From assembly GCF_002754375.1 (NCBI RefSeq), contig NZ_PEFF01000001.1:3058501-3122500 (forward strand): a stretch of 64,000 nt of DNA, given 5' to 3'. This document shows, piece by piece, positions 1 to 8,630 of this stretch (position 1 is the first letter of the stretch; every line of letters begins with the position of its first letter). A program made the position numbers and the translations under genes. Origin of the DNA: Variovorax sp. 54. Lineage in GTDB: Bacteria > Pseudomonadota > Gammaproteobacteria > Burkholderiales > Burkholderiaceae_C. Under the pieces are notes generated by a model, which searched no databases, was not told the DNA's origin, and worked only from the letters and a program-made list of their open reading frames with translations.

Positions 1-950
1 CTGCGGCCGAAGAGGTTCATCGCGACGATCGCGCAGAGGAACGGAATGGCGCTCAGCAGGCCGATGTTGAAGTTGCCCTGCACGCCTGTGGCTTTCACCA
101 GCGTCGGCAGCCAGAAGGTCAGCGCGTACTGGCCCATGACGAAGGCGAAGTAGATCAGCGCCATCCACCACACGCGCGCGTCGCGGAACATCGCGCCCAC
201 CGAGTGCGGGCCCTTGGCGCCGTGCGCCTGGTCACGCGCGACCTCGCGTTGCAGCAGCTGCTTTTCTTCAGGCGAGAGCCAGCGTGCGTGCTGGATGCCG
301 TTGTCCAGGTAGAGCAGCACCATCACGCCCACCAGCACGGCGGGAATGGCTTCGATGATGAACATCCACTGCCAGCCGTGCATCGACGACACGCCGTGGA
401 AGGCGTCCATGATCCAGCCCGACAGCGGGTTGCCGAAGATGCCCGCCACGGGAATCGCCGACATGAACACCGCGATGATCCGCGCGCGCCGGTGCGACGG
501 GTACCAATGCGTCAGGTACAGGATCACGCCGGGGTAGAAGCCGGCCTCGGCCACGCCGAGCAGGAAGCGCAGGATGTAGAAGCTGGTCGGCGTTTCCACG
601 AACACGAAGCAGGCCGACAGCAGGCCCCAGGTGATCATGATCCGCGCGATCCACACGCGGGCACCCACGCGGTTGAGCAGCAGGTTGCTCGGCACCTCGA
701 ACAGGAAGTAGCCCAGGAAGAAGATGCCGGCGCCCAGGCCGAACACGGTTTCGCTGAAACCGAGGTCCGCGCCCATCTGCAGCTTGGCGAAGCCGACGTT
801 CACGCGGTCGAGGTACGCGACCACGTAGCAAAGCATCAGGAAGGGCACGAGGCGCCAGAACACCTTGGCGTAGGCGCGTTTCTCGAGCGCGGCATCGACG
901 GGCAGGTCGGCCATGGCCGAAGGCGCGCCGGCCTGGAGGGTGGAAGTCAT
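1..950 (-). CDS. MFS transporter, anion:cation symporter type (3' end beyond window)
   Basis: The reverse strand is open from an ATG at 950 to the window edge, giving about 316 residues and lacking the C-terminal part. A charged N-terminus is followed by a first membrane helix ending in AYLDRVNVGFAK, the motif of the anion:cation symporter (ACS) family that takes up organic acids such as tartrate, phthalate or hexuronates. FLGYFLFEVPSNLLLNRVG and RFLLGVAEAGFYPG are further family signatures in helices 2 and 4. The substrate cannot be read from sequence. The next gene upstream on the same strand encodes a FadR-type repressor, which usually controls an adjacent carboxylate or sugar-acid transporter. 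An imperfect palindrome 70 bp before the start could be its operator. The family assignment is firm; the substrate is unknown. Confidence 0.9.
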   Translation of the reverse strand, partial: MTSTLQAGAPSAMADLPVDAALEKRAYAKVFWRLVPFLMLCYVVAYLDRVNVGFAKLQMGADLGFSETVFGLGAGIFFLGYFLFEVPSNLLLNRVGARVWIARIMITWGLLSACFVFVETPTSFYILRFLLGVAEAGFYPGVILYLTHWYPSHRRARIIAVFMSAIPVAGIFGNPLSGWIMDAFHGVSSMHGWQWMFIIEAIPAVLVGVMVLLYLDNGIQHARWLSPEEKQLLQREVARDQAHGAKGPHSVGAMFRDARVWWMALIYFAFVMGQYALTFWLPTLVKATGVQGNFNIGLLSAIPFLCAIVAMNLFGR

Positions 951-1017
951 TGGGAGGGAGTCCGCTGGATGAAAAAACGGGGCCGTCCCGTCACCCTGCG
1001 GCGCGGTCGCCCCTTAC

Positions 1018-1036
1018 TTGTCAGGTCATCATACAA
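1018..1036. promoter_or_regulatory. candidate FadR/GntR operator
   Basis: The 19-bp stretch reads TTGT...ACAA, with symmetric G, T, A and C inside, so about 12 of 19 positions are palindromic. FadR-subfamily repressors typically bind short dyads of the TNGTNNNACNA kind. It lies between the regulator gene and the transporter gene, about 70 bp upstream of the transporter start. Position and symmetry are the only evidence. Confidence 0.3.
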
Positions 1037-1107
1037 ATTTAAGACAAGCTCTCGGATACGGGATAACCCGCACATCCAGACCCCTTCAGAAAATTGTGAG
1101 CGTGGGC

Positions 1108-1884
1108 TTACTTGCCCTCTGGCCAGCCTTCGACCAGGGGTCGGGCGAGCTGGGCGCCTTCCTGCTGCCAGAAGGCCGGGTCGGCCTGCTCGATGCGGCG
1201 GATGGCGTTGTCCATGTGCGCCTTGGCGGCTTCGCGCGCGGCCAGCGGGTCGCCGGCGTCGATCGCCTCGACGATGCGCGCGTGCTCCTGCGCCACTTCG
1301 CGCACGAAGTCGGCACGGCGCGCCTCGTTGGCGCGCGTGACGCGGGTGGCGCCATGCAGGAACTGCCGCAGGTACTGCAGCGTGCCGATGAGGAACGGGT
1401 TGCGCGCGGCCTCGGCGATGGCGCGGTGAAAGCGCACGTCCTCGTCGGCCCCGTTGCCGCCCATCGACACCGCCGCCTGCAGCGCATCGATGGCGTCGCG
1501 GATGCGCAGCATGTCCTCGGGCGTGCGGCGCTCGGCCGCGAGCGCGGCCACCTCGGCCTCGAGCGCGCGGCGCAGCTCGACCATCTGCACCACCGCTTCG
1601 CGCGACGCGACATGCGGCATCTCGAAGCGCAAAGGCTCCACGCCGGCAGCGCGCACGAACATGCCGCTGCCCTGTCGCGAATCGACCAGCCCGAGCGACT
1701 TGAGCCGCGACACCGCCTCGCGCACCACGGTGCGGCTCACGCCGAACTGGGTGGCCAACGCGGTCTCGGTGGGCAGCCGGTCGCCTTCCGACAAGCGCCC
1801 GCTGCGCACCTCGGCCACGAGCGCATCCGCCACCTGGTCGGCCAGGCGGACGGCGGGAGCGAGGGACTGGAAACGGGGGGTCAT
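1108..1884 (-). CDS. FadR-subfamily GntR transcriptional regulator
   Basis: A 258-aa regulator. Residues about 15-75 form a GntR winged helix-turn-helix (VADALVAEVRSGRLSEGDRLPTE, then FGVSRTVVREAVSRL). Residues about 95-235 form the all-helical FCD ligand domain, which in this subfamily usually binds a metal plus a carboxylate or sugar-acid effector. Candidate metal ligands are in the VRFHRAIAEAARN and EHARIVEAIDAGD segments. It sits 157 bp upstream of, and codirectional with, the MFS transporter gene, so local control of transport is the natural inference. The start at 1884 gives a standard-length N-terminus. The effector is not known. Confidence 0.9.
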   Translation of the reverse strand: MTPRFQSLAPAVRLADQVADALVAEVRSGRLSEGDRLPTETALATQFGVSRTVVREAVSRLKSLGLVDSRQGSGMFVRAAGVEPLRFEMPHVASREAVVQMVELRRALEAEVAALAAERRTPEDMLRIRDAIDALQAAVSMGGNGADEDVRFHRAIAEAARNPFLIGTLQYLRQFLHGATRVTRANEARRADFVREVAQEHARIVEAIDAGDPLAAREAAKAHMDNAIRRIEQADPAFWQQEGAQLARPLVEGWPEGK

Positions 1885-1970
1885 GGGCGCGGGGAGGCGG
1901 TGGGGTCTGCGACTCTAACGCAGGCACCGCACCGTCACGCCGCATGGCCGCGTCTGCGCCTTCGCCTGTG

Positions 1971-4634
1971 TCAGAGGCCGAGCGCGTGGCGCGCAGCCCG
2001 CGCGATGCTCGCCGCGTCCACGCCGAAGAAGTCGCGCAGGGCGGCGCGCGTGTCGCTGCGACCGAAGCCGTCGGTGCCCAGCGTGAGGTAGCGGCGGCCT
2101 TCGGGCAGGAAGGCGCGCACGCTCTCGGGCAGGGCGCGCACATAGTCGGTGGCGGCGACGATCGGGGCCTTGCTGCTGCCCTTGCCGAGCTGCTGCGCGA
2201 CGAAGGGCGTGCCGGCGTTCTTCTCGCCGGCCAGCGCGCGCTGCTCGCAGGCCTGGCCGTCGCGCGCCAGCTCGCTCCAGCTCGTGACGCTGAACACCTC
2301 GGCCTCGATGCCTTCGTCCGCCAGCTGCTGCGCGGCCTTGATGACCTCGGTAAGGATCGCGCCCGAGCCCAGCAGCGTGACGCTTTGCTTCGCCTTGCCC
2401 GATGCCGGTGCGTAGGTGCCGAAGCGGTAGCAGCCGCGCAGGATGTCGGCCTCGGCGCCGGCCGGCAGGTCGGGCTGCGCGTAGTTCTCGTTCATGAGCG
2501 TGACGTAATAGAACACGTCCTGCTGCTCGACCATCATCTCGCGGATGCCCGCGTCGACGATGACCGCCATCTCGCCCGCGAAGGCCGGGTCGTAGGCCTT
2601 GCAGTTCGGAATGGTCGCGGCCACGAGGTGGCTGCTGCCGTCCTGGTGCTGCAGGCCTTCGCCGCCGAGCGTGGTGCGGCCCGACGTGGCGCCCAGCAGA
2701 AAGCCGCGCGCGCGCTGGTCGGCCGCGGCCCAGATGGCGTCGCCCACGCGCTGGAAGCCGAACATCGAGTAGTAGATGTAGAACGGCAGCATCGCCAGGC
2801 CGTGCACGCTGTAGCTCGTGGCCGCGGCCGTCCAGCTCGCGATGGCGCCGGCTTCGCTGATGCCTTCTTCAAGGATCTGCCCGTCGGTGGCTTCGCGATA
2901 ACTCAGCACCGAGCCGATGTCTTCCGGCGCATAGCGCTGGCCCACGCTCGAGTAGATGCCGACCTGCTTGAACAGGTTGGCCATGCCGAAGGTGCGCGCC
3001 TCGTCGGCCACGATGGGCACGATGCGCGGGCCCAGCGCCTTGTCCTTCATGAGGTTGCCCAGCATGCGCACGAAGGCCATGGTGGTGCTCATCTCCTTGC
3101 CCGCGGCGGCCGTGGCGAACTGCGCGTAGGCCGCGATGTCGGGCTTGGGCACGACGTCGCACGCGGTCTCGCGGCGCGGCATGGCACCGCCGAGCGCTTC
3201 GCGGTGCTGGCGCAGGTAGCGCATCTCGGCGCTGTCTTCGGCCGGGCGGTAGAAATCCATCGCGGTGGCCTGCGCGTCGGTGAGCGGCAGGTTGAAGCGG
3301 TCGCGGAACTCGATGAGGTCGACGTCGCCCATCTTCTTGTGCGAGTGCGTGGTCATCTTGCCCTGCGCGGCGCTGCCCATGCCGTAGCCCTTCTTGGTGT
3401 GGGCGAGGATCACGGTAGGCTGGCCCTTGTGCGCAGCCGCGGCGGCGTACGCGGCGTGAATCTTCACGAGGTCGTGGCCGCCGCGCTTCAGGCGGTCGAT
3501 CTGCTCGTCGGTCATGCCTTCGGCCAGGCGCGCGAGCTCGGGGTTCTGGCCGAAGAAGTTGTCGCGGTTGAAGCGGCCGTCCTTGGCGGCGAAGGTCTGC
3601 ATCTGGCCGTCGACGGTGTTCGCGAACACACGGGCCAGGGCGCCGCTCACGTCCTGCGCGAAGAGGCCGTCCCAGTCGCTGCCCCACACGAGCTTGACGA
3701 CGTTCCATCCGGCGCCGGCGAAGAGCTTTTCGAGCTCGTCGATGATGCGGCCGTTGCCGCGCACCGGGCCATCGAGGCGCTGCAGGTTGCAGTTGACGAC
3801 CCACACGAGGTTGTCGAGTTTTTCGCGCGCGGCGAGCGTCAACGCGCTCATCGATTCGGGCTCGTCCATCTCGCCGTCGCCGAACACGCCCCAGACCTTG
3901 CGGCCTTCGCAATTCAGCAGGTTGCGGTGCGTGAGGTAGCGCATGAAGCGCGCGTGATAGATCGAGCTGATCGGGCCGATGCCCATCGAGCCGGTGGGGA
4001 ACTGCCAGAAGTCCGGCATCAGGTACGGGTGCGGGTAGCTGCACAGCCCGCGCGCGCCGCTGCCGTTCACGAACGCCGGCGCAGTGAGTTCCTGGCGGTA
4101 GTGGTTCAGGTCTTCTGCGCTCAGGCGCCCTTCGAGATACGCCCGCGCATACACGCCGGGCGCGCTGTGCGGCTGGAAGAACACCAAATCGCCGCGGTGC
4201 GCCGGGCTGCGCGCGTGAAAGAAGTGGTTGAAGCCGGTTTCGAACAGGTCGGCCGCGCTCGCATAGCTGGCGATGTGGCCGCCGAGTTCGCCGTACGCCT
4301 GGTTGGCCTTGGCCACCATCGCGAGCGCGTTCCAGCGCATGAGCGAGGCGAGCTTTTCCTCGACCGCAAGGTCACCCGGGAACGGCGGCTGGTCGGCCGC
4401 GGCGATGGTGTTGACGTACGGCGTGGCCAGCTCGGGCTGCCAGCCGATGCGCTGCTGCCGCGCCAGGCGTGCCAGCTCGGCCAGCATCTGGCGCGCGCGC
4501 TGCGGACCTTGCGTCTGCGCCAGCGCCAGGAAGGCGTCGCGCCACTCGGCGGTCTCTTCGGGGTCGGGGTCGTGCGACGGCGGCGTGTCGAGCAACAGGG
4601 CGCGCATCTGGTCGGCGGAGATCGGGGCGTTCAT
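1971..4634 (-). CDS. homodimeric PDH-E1-type 2-oxoacid dehydrogenase (aceE / mdeB-like)
   Basis: An 887-aa thiamine-diphosphate enzyme, full length for the homodimeric AceE family. It decarboxylates a 2-oxo acid and passes the acyl group to the lipoyl domain of an E2 partner. The ThDP/Mg motif begins at GDG, residues 252-254 (GDGEMDEPES), and continues to the VNCNLQRLDG segment. The transketolase-like central domain (TSGRTTLGGEGLQHQDG) and C-terminal domain are intact. No E2 (aceF) or E3 (lpd) gene lies nearby. Instead, the gene diverges from an Lrp/AsnC regulator, an arrangement known for mdeB, an E1 paralogue tied to 2-oxobutyrate from methionine breakdown. The enzyme class is certain. Whether it is the housekeeping AceE or an amino-acid-catabolic paralogue is open. 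Confidence 0.93.
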   Translation of the reverse strand: MNAPISADQMRALLLDTPPSHDPDPEETAEWRDAFLALAQTQGPQRARQMLAELARLARQQRIGWQPELATPYVNTIAAADQPPFPGDLAVEEKLASLMRWNALAMVAKANQAYGELGGHIASYASAADLFETGFNHFFHARSPAHRGDLVFFQPHSAPGVYARAYLEGRLSAEDLNHYRQELTAPAFVNGSGARGLCSYPHPYLMPDFWQFPTGSMGIGPISSIYHARFMRYLTHRNLLNCEGRKVWGVFGDGEMDEPESMSALTLAAREKLDNLVWVVNCNLQRLDGPVRGNGRIIDELEKLFAGAGWNVVKLVWGSDWDGLFAQDVSGALARVFANTVDGQMQTFAAKDGRFNRDNFFGQNPELARLAEGMTDEQIDRLKRGGHDLVKIHAAYAAAAAHKGQPTVILAHTKKGYGMGSAAQGKMTTHSHKKMGDVDLIEFRDRFNLPLTDAQATAMDFYRPAEDSAEMRYLRQHREALGGAMPRRETACDVVPKPDIAAYAQFATAAAGKEMSTTMAFVRMLGNLMKDKALGPRIVPIVADEARTFGMANLFKQVGIYSSVGQRYAPEDIGSVLSYREATDGQILEEGISEAGAIASWTAAATSYSVHGLAMLPFYIYYSMFGFQRVGDAIWAAADQRARGFLLGATSGRTTLGGEGLQHQDGSSHLVAATIPNCKAYDPAFAGEMAVIVDAGIREMMVEQQDVFYYVTLMNENYAQPDLPAGAEADILRGCYRFGTYAPASGKAKQSVTLLGSGAILTEVIKAAQQLADEGIEAEVFSVTSWSELARDGQACEQRALAGEKNAGTPFVAQQLGKGSSKAPIVAATDYVRALPESVRAFLPEGRRYLTLGTDGFGRSDTRAALRDFFGVDAASIARAARHALGL

Positions 4635-4739
4635 GCCAGCACTTTAAGCCGCCTTGCGGAAAATTAGCTACCGGCACCTTCGATTTCATGGCTATTCGCA
4701 AGCATAAAATGCCGCGATTCAAGAGCTTCACGGAATTTC
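4635..4739. promoter_or_regulatory. divergent control region of E1 dehydrogenase and Lrp regulator genes
   Basis: The 105 bp between the two divergent start codons is clearly more AT-rich than its surroundings, with GGAAAATTAG and GCATAAAATG tracts. Lrp/AsnC proteins normally bind such AT-rich spacers and control themselves and the divergent gene. I could not define -35/-10 boxes with confidence. Confidence 0.45.
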
Positions 4740-5213
4740 ATGGAACTCGATGCCATCGACCTGCGCATTCTCGACGAGCTGCAACGCGACGGCGCCCTGT
4801 CGAACGTCGAACTCGCGCGCCGCGTGCACCTGTCGCCGTCGCCCTGCCTGGCGCGCGTGAAGGTGCTGGAGACCAGCGGCGTGATCGATCGCTATGTGGC
4901 GCTGGCGAACGCCAAGGCGCTGGGCCTGGGGCTCAACGTGTTCATCTCGATCAGCCTGACGACGCAGAGCAAGCAGTCGCTGGCCGACTTCGAGCAGCGC
5001 ATCGCCGAGCACGACGAGGTGATGGAGTGCTACCTGATGACCGGCGACAGCGACTACCTGATCCGCATCGCCGTGGCCGACATGGCGGCGCTGGAGCGCT
5101 TCATCATGGAACAGCTGACGCCGATTCCGGGGATCGAGAAGATCCGCTCGAGCTTTGCGCTCAAGCAGGTCAGATACAAAACGGCGCTGCCGTTGCCGAC
5201 AGCGCCGTCTTGA
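4740..5213 (+). CDS. Lrp/AsnC family transcriptional regulator
   Basis: A 157-aa protein of typical Lrp length. Residues 3-60 hold the AsnC-type helix-turn-helix (AIDLRILDELQRDGALSNVELARRVHLSPSPCLARVKVLE). Residues about 65-145 form the RAM effector domain, with GDSDYLIRIAV in the ligand-binding loop region. It diverges from the 2-oxoacid dehydrogenase gene, so the likely role is amino-acid-responsive control of that enzyme and of itself. MdeR and BkdR, regulators of amino-acid-derived 2-oxoacid dehydrogenases, belong to the same family. The last codons also encode half of a terminator-like hairpin shared with the convergent phoX gene. Confidence 0.92.
   Translation: MELDAIDLRILDELQRDGALSNVELARRVHLSPSPCLARVKVLETSGVIDRYVALANAKALGLGLNVFISISLTTQSKQSLADFEQRIAEHDEVMECYLMTGDSDYLIRIAVADMAALERFIMEQLTPIPGIEKIRSSFALKQVRYKTALPLPTAPS
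5181..5208. terminator. hairpin inside the 3' end of the Lrp gene
   Basis: Perfect 9-bp arms, ACGGCGCTG (5181-5189) and CAGCGCCGT (5200-5208), surround a 10-nt loop. The second arm runs into the TGA stop of the Lrp gene and is followed by a short CTT. The reverse strand offers TTTGT after the stem. It lies between two convergent genes and probably terminates phoX transcription, and perhaps both. The weak U-tracts keep confidence moderate. Confidence 0.55.
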
Positions 5214-5231
5214 GGGCCAAGCCTCGAAGGC

Positions 5232-7265
5232 TTACTTCGCCAGCTTGATCTGGATCGGGTCGGCCGTGAGGTAGCCGACGGCGGCGGCGTAGCGGTCCTT
5301 GTAGTTGGCACGCACCAGCGGGTCGAGCGTGGTGTAGACCTTGCCATGCAGGCCATCGGCAGGCGTCTTCGAAGGGCCCGTGCCCCAGTCACCCGCGTGC
5401 TGGAAGTTGCTCATGATGTAGGTCCAGCCGTTGATCTCGTCCACGGCATGCAGGCCGGTCGATTCGCCACCCGCGGGAATCGACATGAGGCGCGAGAGCT
5501 TCTTGGTGTCGATGTTGTAGGCCCACAGGAAGTTGTTGACGTGGCTGCTGCTGTCCTCGCCGATGAACAGCGTGCGCAGCTTTTCCGAGAACTTGAGGTT
5601 GTCGGGATTGCCGATCTTGTCGGGGCTGGAGGTGTTGCCCAGTGCGTCGGGCGTGGTGAGGTCTTCGCCGACGATCAGTGCGCGGGTCTGCGTGGGCACC
5701 CAGTCGCTGTTGATGGACTTGCCGTCGGCGTCCTTCTGGCCGCCCACAAGGTTGTGCGCCATCACGCCACCGGCGCTGAGCTTCTTGGGCAGCGCGATGT
5801 TGTTGGCCGCCGACCAGCCCTTGCCTTTTTCGACCATCGAGTCCTGGATGTTCTGCAGCGCGGAGTAGGCCACCTTGTCCTTGATGTTGACGGTGGTGCC
5901 TTCCATCTTGGTGAAGGCCATGCTGGCGCCCTTCACGTTGGCGTAGCGGTGGGTTTCCAGGAAAGCCGCGGCCTTTTCCATGCCGGGCTTCACGCGGCCC
6001 CAGCTGGCCTTGCCGTCCAGGTACATGGCGGTGTACGTGGGGTCGACCGGATCGGTGGTGGTCACATCCATGATGTCCGTGGCCTTGAGCGTATTGGCCA
6101 GTGCCTCGATCTCGGCGCTGGTGGCATGGCCCAGGTTGATCCACGTCATCTTGGTGGCGGCTGCTGCGGGGTCAATCGAGTAGCCGGCTTCGTAGCGGGC
6201 CACGTAGAGCGTGCCGGCCGACAGGTCTTTTTCCTTGTCGGCAACGAACATGAAGAAGCCGCCGTTGGTGTAGTCGTCGCCCATGATGGCGGTGCGGTTG
6301 TCGGGCATGACCTGGATCAGCTCGTGCGAGATGCGGCCCATGCAGTAGTGCTTCTTCACGCTGCCGGTGCCGTCGGGGTTCACGGTGACCTCGGGCAGGT
6401 GGCCGTAGTGGTACGGGTTGGCCTTGGTCTCGTCGCCGAACACGTTCTTGCTGTAGGCCTTGAACATGTCAGTGCCGGCGGCGGTGGTCGCGTCAGGCTC
6501 GTACTCTTCGCTGGACAGGTGGGTGTTCCACGGCGACAGGCTGGCGCCGCAGGTGATCCACAGGCCGTGGGCGCTCGACATGTCGACGTTGTGGTACTTG
6601 ACCAGGCTCAGCTTGCCGGTGGTCTGGTCCTGGTCGAGCGTGAGCACCGCGATGGGCGACGGCAGCGTGCCGTAGGTGCCTTCGCCCTTCAGGTTGCGCG
6701 TGGTGTATTCGAACTGGACCACGGCGAACACGGCCTTGCCCTTGATGCCGGGCACGTTGGCGTTGGGCAGCGCGATCAGCGAGGTGCCGTCCGGGCTGTC
6801 CGAGAAGAACTGGCGTTCCTTGCCCACCACCGACGCATCGATGATCGGCTGGTTCTTGATGTCGACATAGCCGCCCGCGAGGATCTTGCCGCCCTTGCCG
6901 TCCGGCACCATGTCGCCGGTCAGGAAGAAGGGCTGGTAGGCCAGGCGGTACTCGGTGGAGCTGCCGTTGTCGAACGACACCTTGAGCGTGGAGTTCACGG
7001 TGTTCGTGGCCATGGCGGCGGGAACGTCCAGCGTGGGCGCGGCCATGCCGTTGAATTCGGCCGACACGAACTGGGCTGCCGGTGCGGGCGCAGGCGCAGG
7101 CGCCGGCGGCGGCACCACGAAGGGCGGGAAGGCCTGGCCACCGCCGCCACCACCACCGCAGGCGGTGAGGAAGGCGACACCGCCCAGCGGGAGCATCGGG
7201 GCGGCGCCCAGCAGTTTCAGGGCGTGACGGCGGGAGGCGGCGGGCGCCTTGACGTGATCAGTCAT
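5232..7265 (-). CDS. phoX: PhoX-family alkaline phosphatase, Tat-exported, probable lipoprotein
   Basis: A 677-aa DUF839/PhoX protein. PhoX enzymes are Ca/Fe-dependent phosphomonoesterases that release phosphate from organic esters in the periplasm or at the surface. SRRHALK at residues 11-17 is a twin-arginine motif. LTAC ending at Cys36 is a lipobox-like sequence followed by a glycine run, suggesting a Tat-dependent lipoprotein. Family features include NPYHYGHLPEV, CMGRISHELIQV and, near the C-terminus, a segment around SHVNNFLWAYN. A three-unit Pho-box array upstream (7348-7387) predicts PhoB control under phosphate starvation. It converges with the Lrp gene. The family assignment is solid; the lipid anchor is inferred from the motif alone. 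Confidence 0.9.
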   Translation of the reverse strand: MTDHVKAPAASRRHALKLLGAAPMLPLGGVAFLTACGGGGGGGQAFPPFVVPPPAPAPAPAPAAQFVSAEFNGMAAPTLDVPAAMATNTVNSTLKVSFDNGSSTEYRLAYQPFFLTGDMVPDGKGGKILAGGYVDIKNQPIIDASVVGKERQFFSDSPDGTSLIALPNANVPGIKGKAVFAVVQFEYTTRNLKGEGTYGTLPSPIAVLTLDQDQTTGKLSLVKYHNVDMSSAHGLWITCGASLSPWNTHLSSEEYEPDATTAAGTDMFKAYSKNVFGDETKANPYHYGHLPEVTVNPDGTGSVKKHYCMGRISHELIQVMPDNRTAIMGDDYTNGGFFMFVADKEKDLSAGTLYVARYEAGYSIDPAAAATKMTWINLGHATSAEIEALANTLKATDIMDVTTTDPVDPTYTAMYLDGKASWGRVKPGMEKAAAFLETHRYANVKGASMAFTKMEGTTVNIKDKVAYSALQNIQDSMVEKGKGWSAANNIALPKKLSAGGVMAHNLVGGQKDADGKSINSDWVPTQTRALIVGEDLTTPDALGNTSSPDKIGNPDNLKFSEKLRTLFIGEDSSSHVNNFLWAYNIDTKKLSRLMSIPAGGESTGLHAVDEINGWTYIMSNFQHAGDWGTGPSKTPADGLHGKVYTTLDPLVRANYKDRYAAAVGYLTADPIQIKLAK

Positions 7266-7347
7266 TTTGTTTTCCAGGGATCGTGGGGTGGGTCGGCATG
7301 AGGCCTAAAGTCGGCCTCTGTCAGGCCGCAGACCTTAAAAGGCGCCC

Positions 7348-7387
7348 ATGACGAAGGCGTGCATCGCGCATGACAGAACGATGACGG
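7348..7387 (-). promoter_or_regulatory. Pho box array upstream of phoX
   Basis: Read on the reverse strand, CCGTCAT (7387-7381), CGTT and CTGTCAT (7376-7370) match 13 of 14 positions of two CTGTCAT Pho half-sites with 11-bp periodicity. A third copy, TCGTCAT (7354-7348), lies exactly 22 bp further on, two helical turns in the same register. It is followed after 7 bp by TTTTAA (7340-7335), a possible -10. Pho boxes normally replace the -35 element, so the geometry fits PhoB activation. Confidence 0.75.
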
Positions 7388-7432
7388 TCGCCCCGACAAC
7401 ACCCCGACAACGCCCCGGTCGGCGGCATGCAA

Positions 7433-7457
7433 AACGGCGCGGGATCACCGCGCCGTT
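7433..7457 (-). terminator. terminator of mltA
   Basis: A 9-bp perfect stem, AACGGCGCG/CGCGCCGTT, has a 7-nt loop. On the reverse strand it is followed by TTTTG. It begins 25 bp after the mltA stop codon, in the space before the phoX control region. Confidence 0.75.
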
Positions 7458-7481
7458 GTGTCGTTCAAGCCGCCGAGGGCT

Positions 7482-8630
7482 TCAAGGCGCCGGCAACTGC
7501 CTCGGCCACAGCGCCCACAGCCGCAGCGGCTGGTTCACGCTCGCGGCGAGCCGGCCGGCCTCGGCACCGGTGCCGGCGAAGTAGTCGGCGCGCACGGCGC
7601 CCAGGATGGCGCTGCCCGTGTCCTGCGCCACCACCAGCTTCTGCAACTGCGCGGTCGGGCCGCTCGATGCGAGCCAGACCGGCGTGCCGTAGGGAATGCT
7701 CTCGCGGTCGACCGCGATGGAGCGCCCGGCCGTGAGCGGCACGCCCTGCGCACCGCGCGGGCCGAAGGCGGCGTCGAGCTCGCTCAGGGTCTCTTCGCGG
7801 AAGAACACGTAGCGCGGGTTGCTCCACAGCAGCTGCGACACGCGCTGCGGGTTCTGCGCAACCCAGGCCTTGGTGTCGTCGGGCCACTTGCCGACCTTGG
7901 CGACGCCCTGGCTCATGAGCCATTGCTGCACGCTGCGGTACGGCTGCTCGTTGGTGGCCGCGTAGGCCACGCGCACGGTGTGCTGGTAGCCGTTGGCCTC
8001 GGTGATGCGCAACCGGCCCGAGCCCTGGATGTGCAGCATGAGCGCATCGATGGGGTCGGCCATCCAGGCGATCTCGCGACCGCGCAGCGCGGCCTGGGCC
8101 TCGGGCAGGGTCTCGATTTCCTGGCGCGTGAACCAGGGGCGCTTGGGCACGAGGCCGTCGGGCGCCTGGTACAGCGGCACGCTGAAGCCGGCCGAGGGCA
8201 CGCGCGAGGCTTCGTACACGGGCTCGTAGTAGCTCGTGAGCTTGCCTTCGCTCTGGCCCGCGAGCGACTCGACGCGGTAGGGCTGCAGCCGGTCGGTCAT
8301 CCAGCGGCGCTGCTCTTCGGGCGTGGCGATGGCGAGCTGGCGCACCTCGCGGCACAGCGGCGCGAAGGCGGCGTTGGGGCGTGCGCAGTTGGCCAGCAGC
8401 GCGATCCACGCTTCATGCAAAGGGTCTTCGCTGAAGCCCGGCAGTTCGGACCAGCCCACGGGCACCCAGCGGCTTTTCGGATGCGCGAGCGATCCGGTCA
8501 GCGGACCGAGGTCGCGCGGCGGGGTGACGGTGGGTCGGGTGGGGGTGTCGGGGGCGCGGGGGCCGAGGGAACAGCCGGCGAGCGTTGCTACGATCGCAAG
8601 CCCCACCAGCCACTGGAGTCCATTTCTCAT
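7482..8630 (-). CDS. mltA: membrane-bound lytic murein transglycosylase A
   Basis: A 382-aa outer-membrane lipoprotein that cleaves peptidoglycan glycan strands to 1,6-anhydro-muropeptides. The chosen ATG at 8630 gives a clean lipoprotein signal peptide with Cys20 in LAGC; the upstream open frame has no such signal. The MltA domain spans about residues 110-270, including TSYYEPVYEASR. The C-terminal 3D domain carries DTGSAILGAVRADYF, whose first Asp corresponds to the catalytic aspartate of MltA. Its start codon overlaps that of a small divergent membrane-protein frame. The enzyme assignment is firm. Confidence 0.93.
   Translation of the reverse strand: MRNGLQWLVGLAIVATLAGCSLGPRAPDTPTRPTVTPPRDLGPLTGSLAHPKSRWVPVGWSELPGFSEDPLHEAWIALLANCARPNAAFAPLCREVRQLAIATPEEQRRWMTDRLQPYRVESLAGQSEGKLTSYYEPVYEASRVPSAGFSVPLYQAPDGLVPKRPWFTRQEIETLPEAQAALRGREIAWMADPIDALMLHIQGSGRLRITEANGYQHTVRVAYAATNEQPYRSVQQWLMSQGVAKVGKWPDDTKAWVAQNPQRVSQLLWSNPRYVFFREETLSELDAAFGPRGAQGVPLTAGRSIAVDRESIPYGTPVWLASSGPTAQLQKLVVAQDTGSAILGAVRADYFAGTGAEAGRLAASVNQPLRLWALWPRQLPAP

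Noticed and set aside
1944..4667. A 907-codon open frame antisense to the E1 dehydrogenase gene
   Set aside because: It mirrors the GC3-biased codons of the real gene, is His/Arg/Ala-rich and matches no protein family. The same applies to the long antisense frames at 13862-17758, 18030-21023 and 30768-34295.
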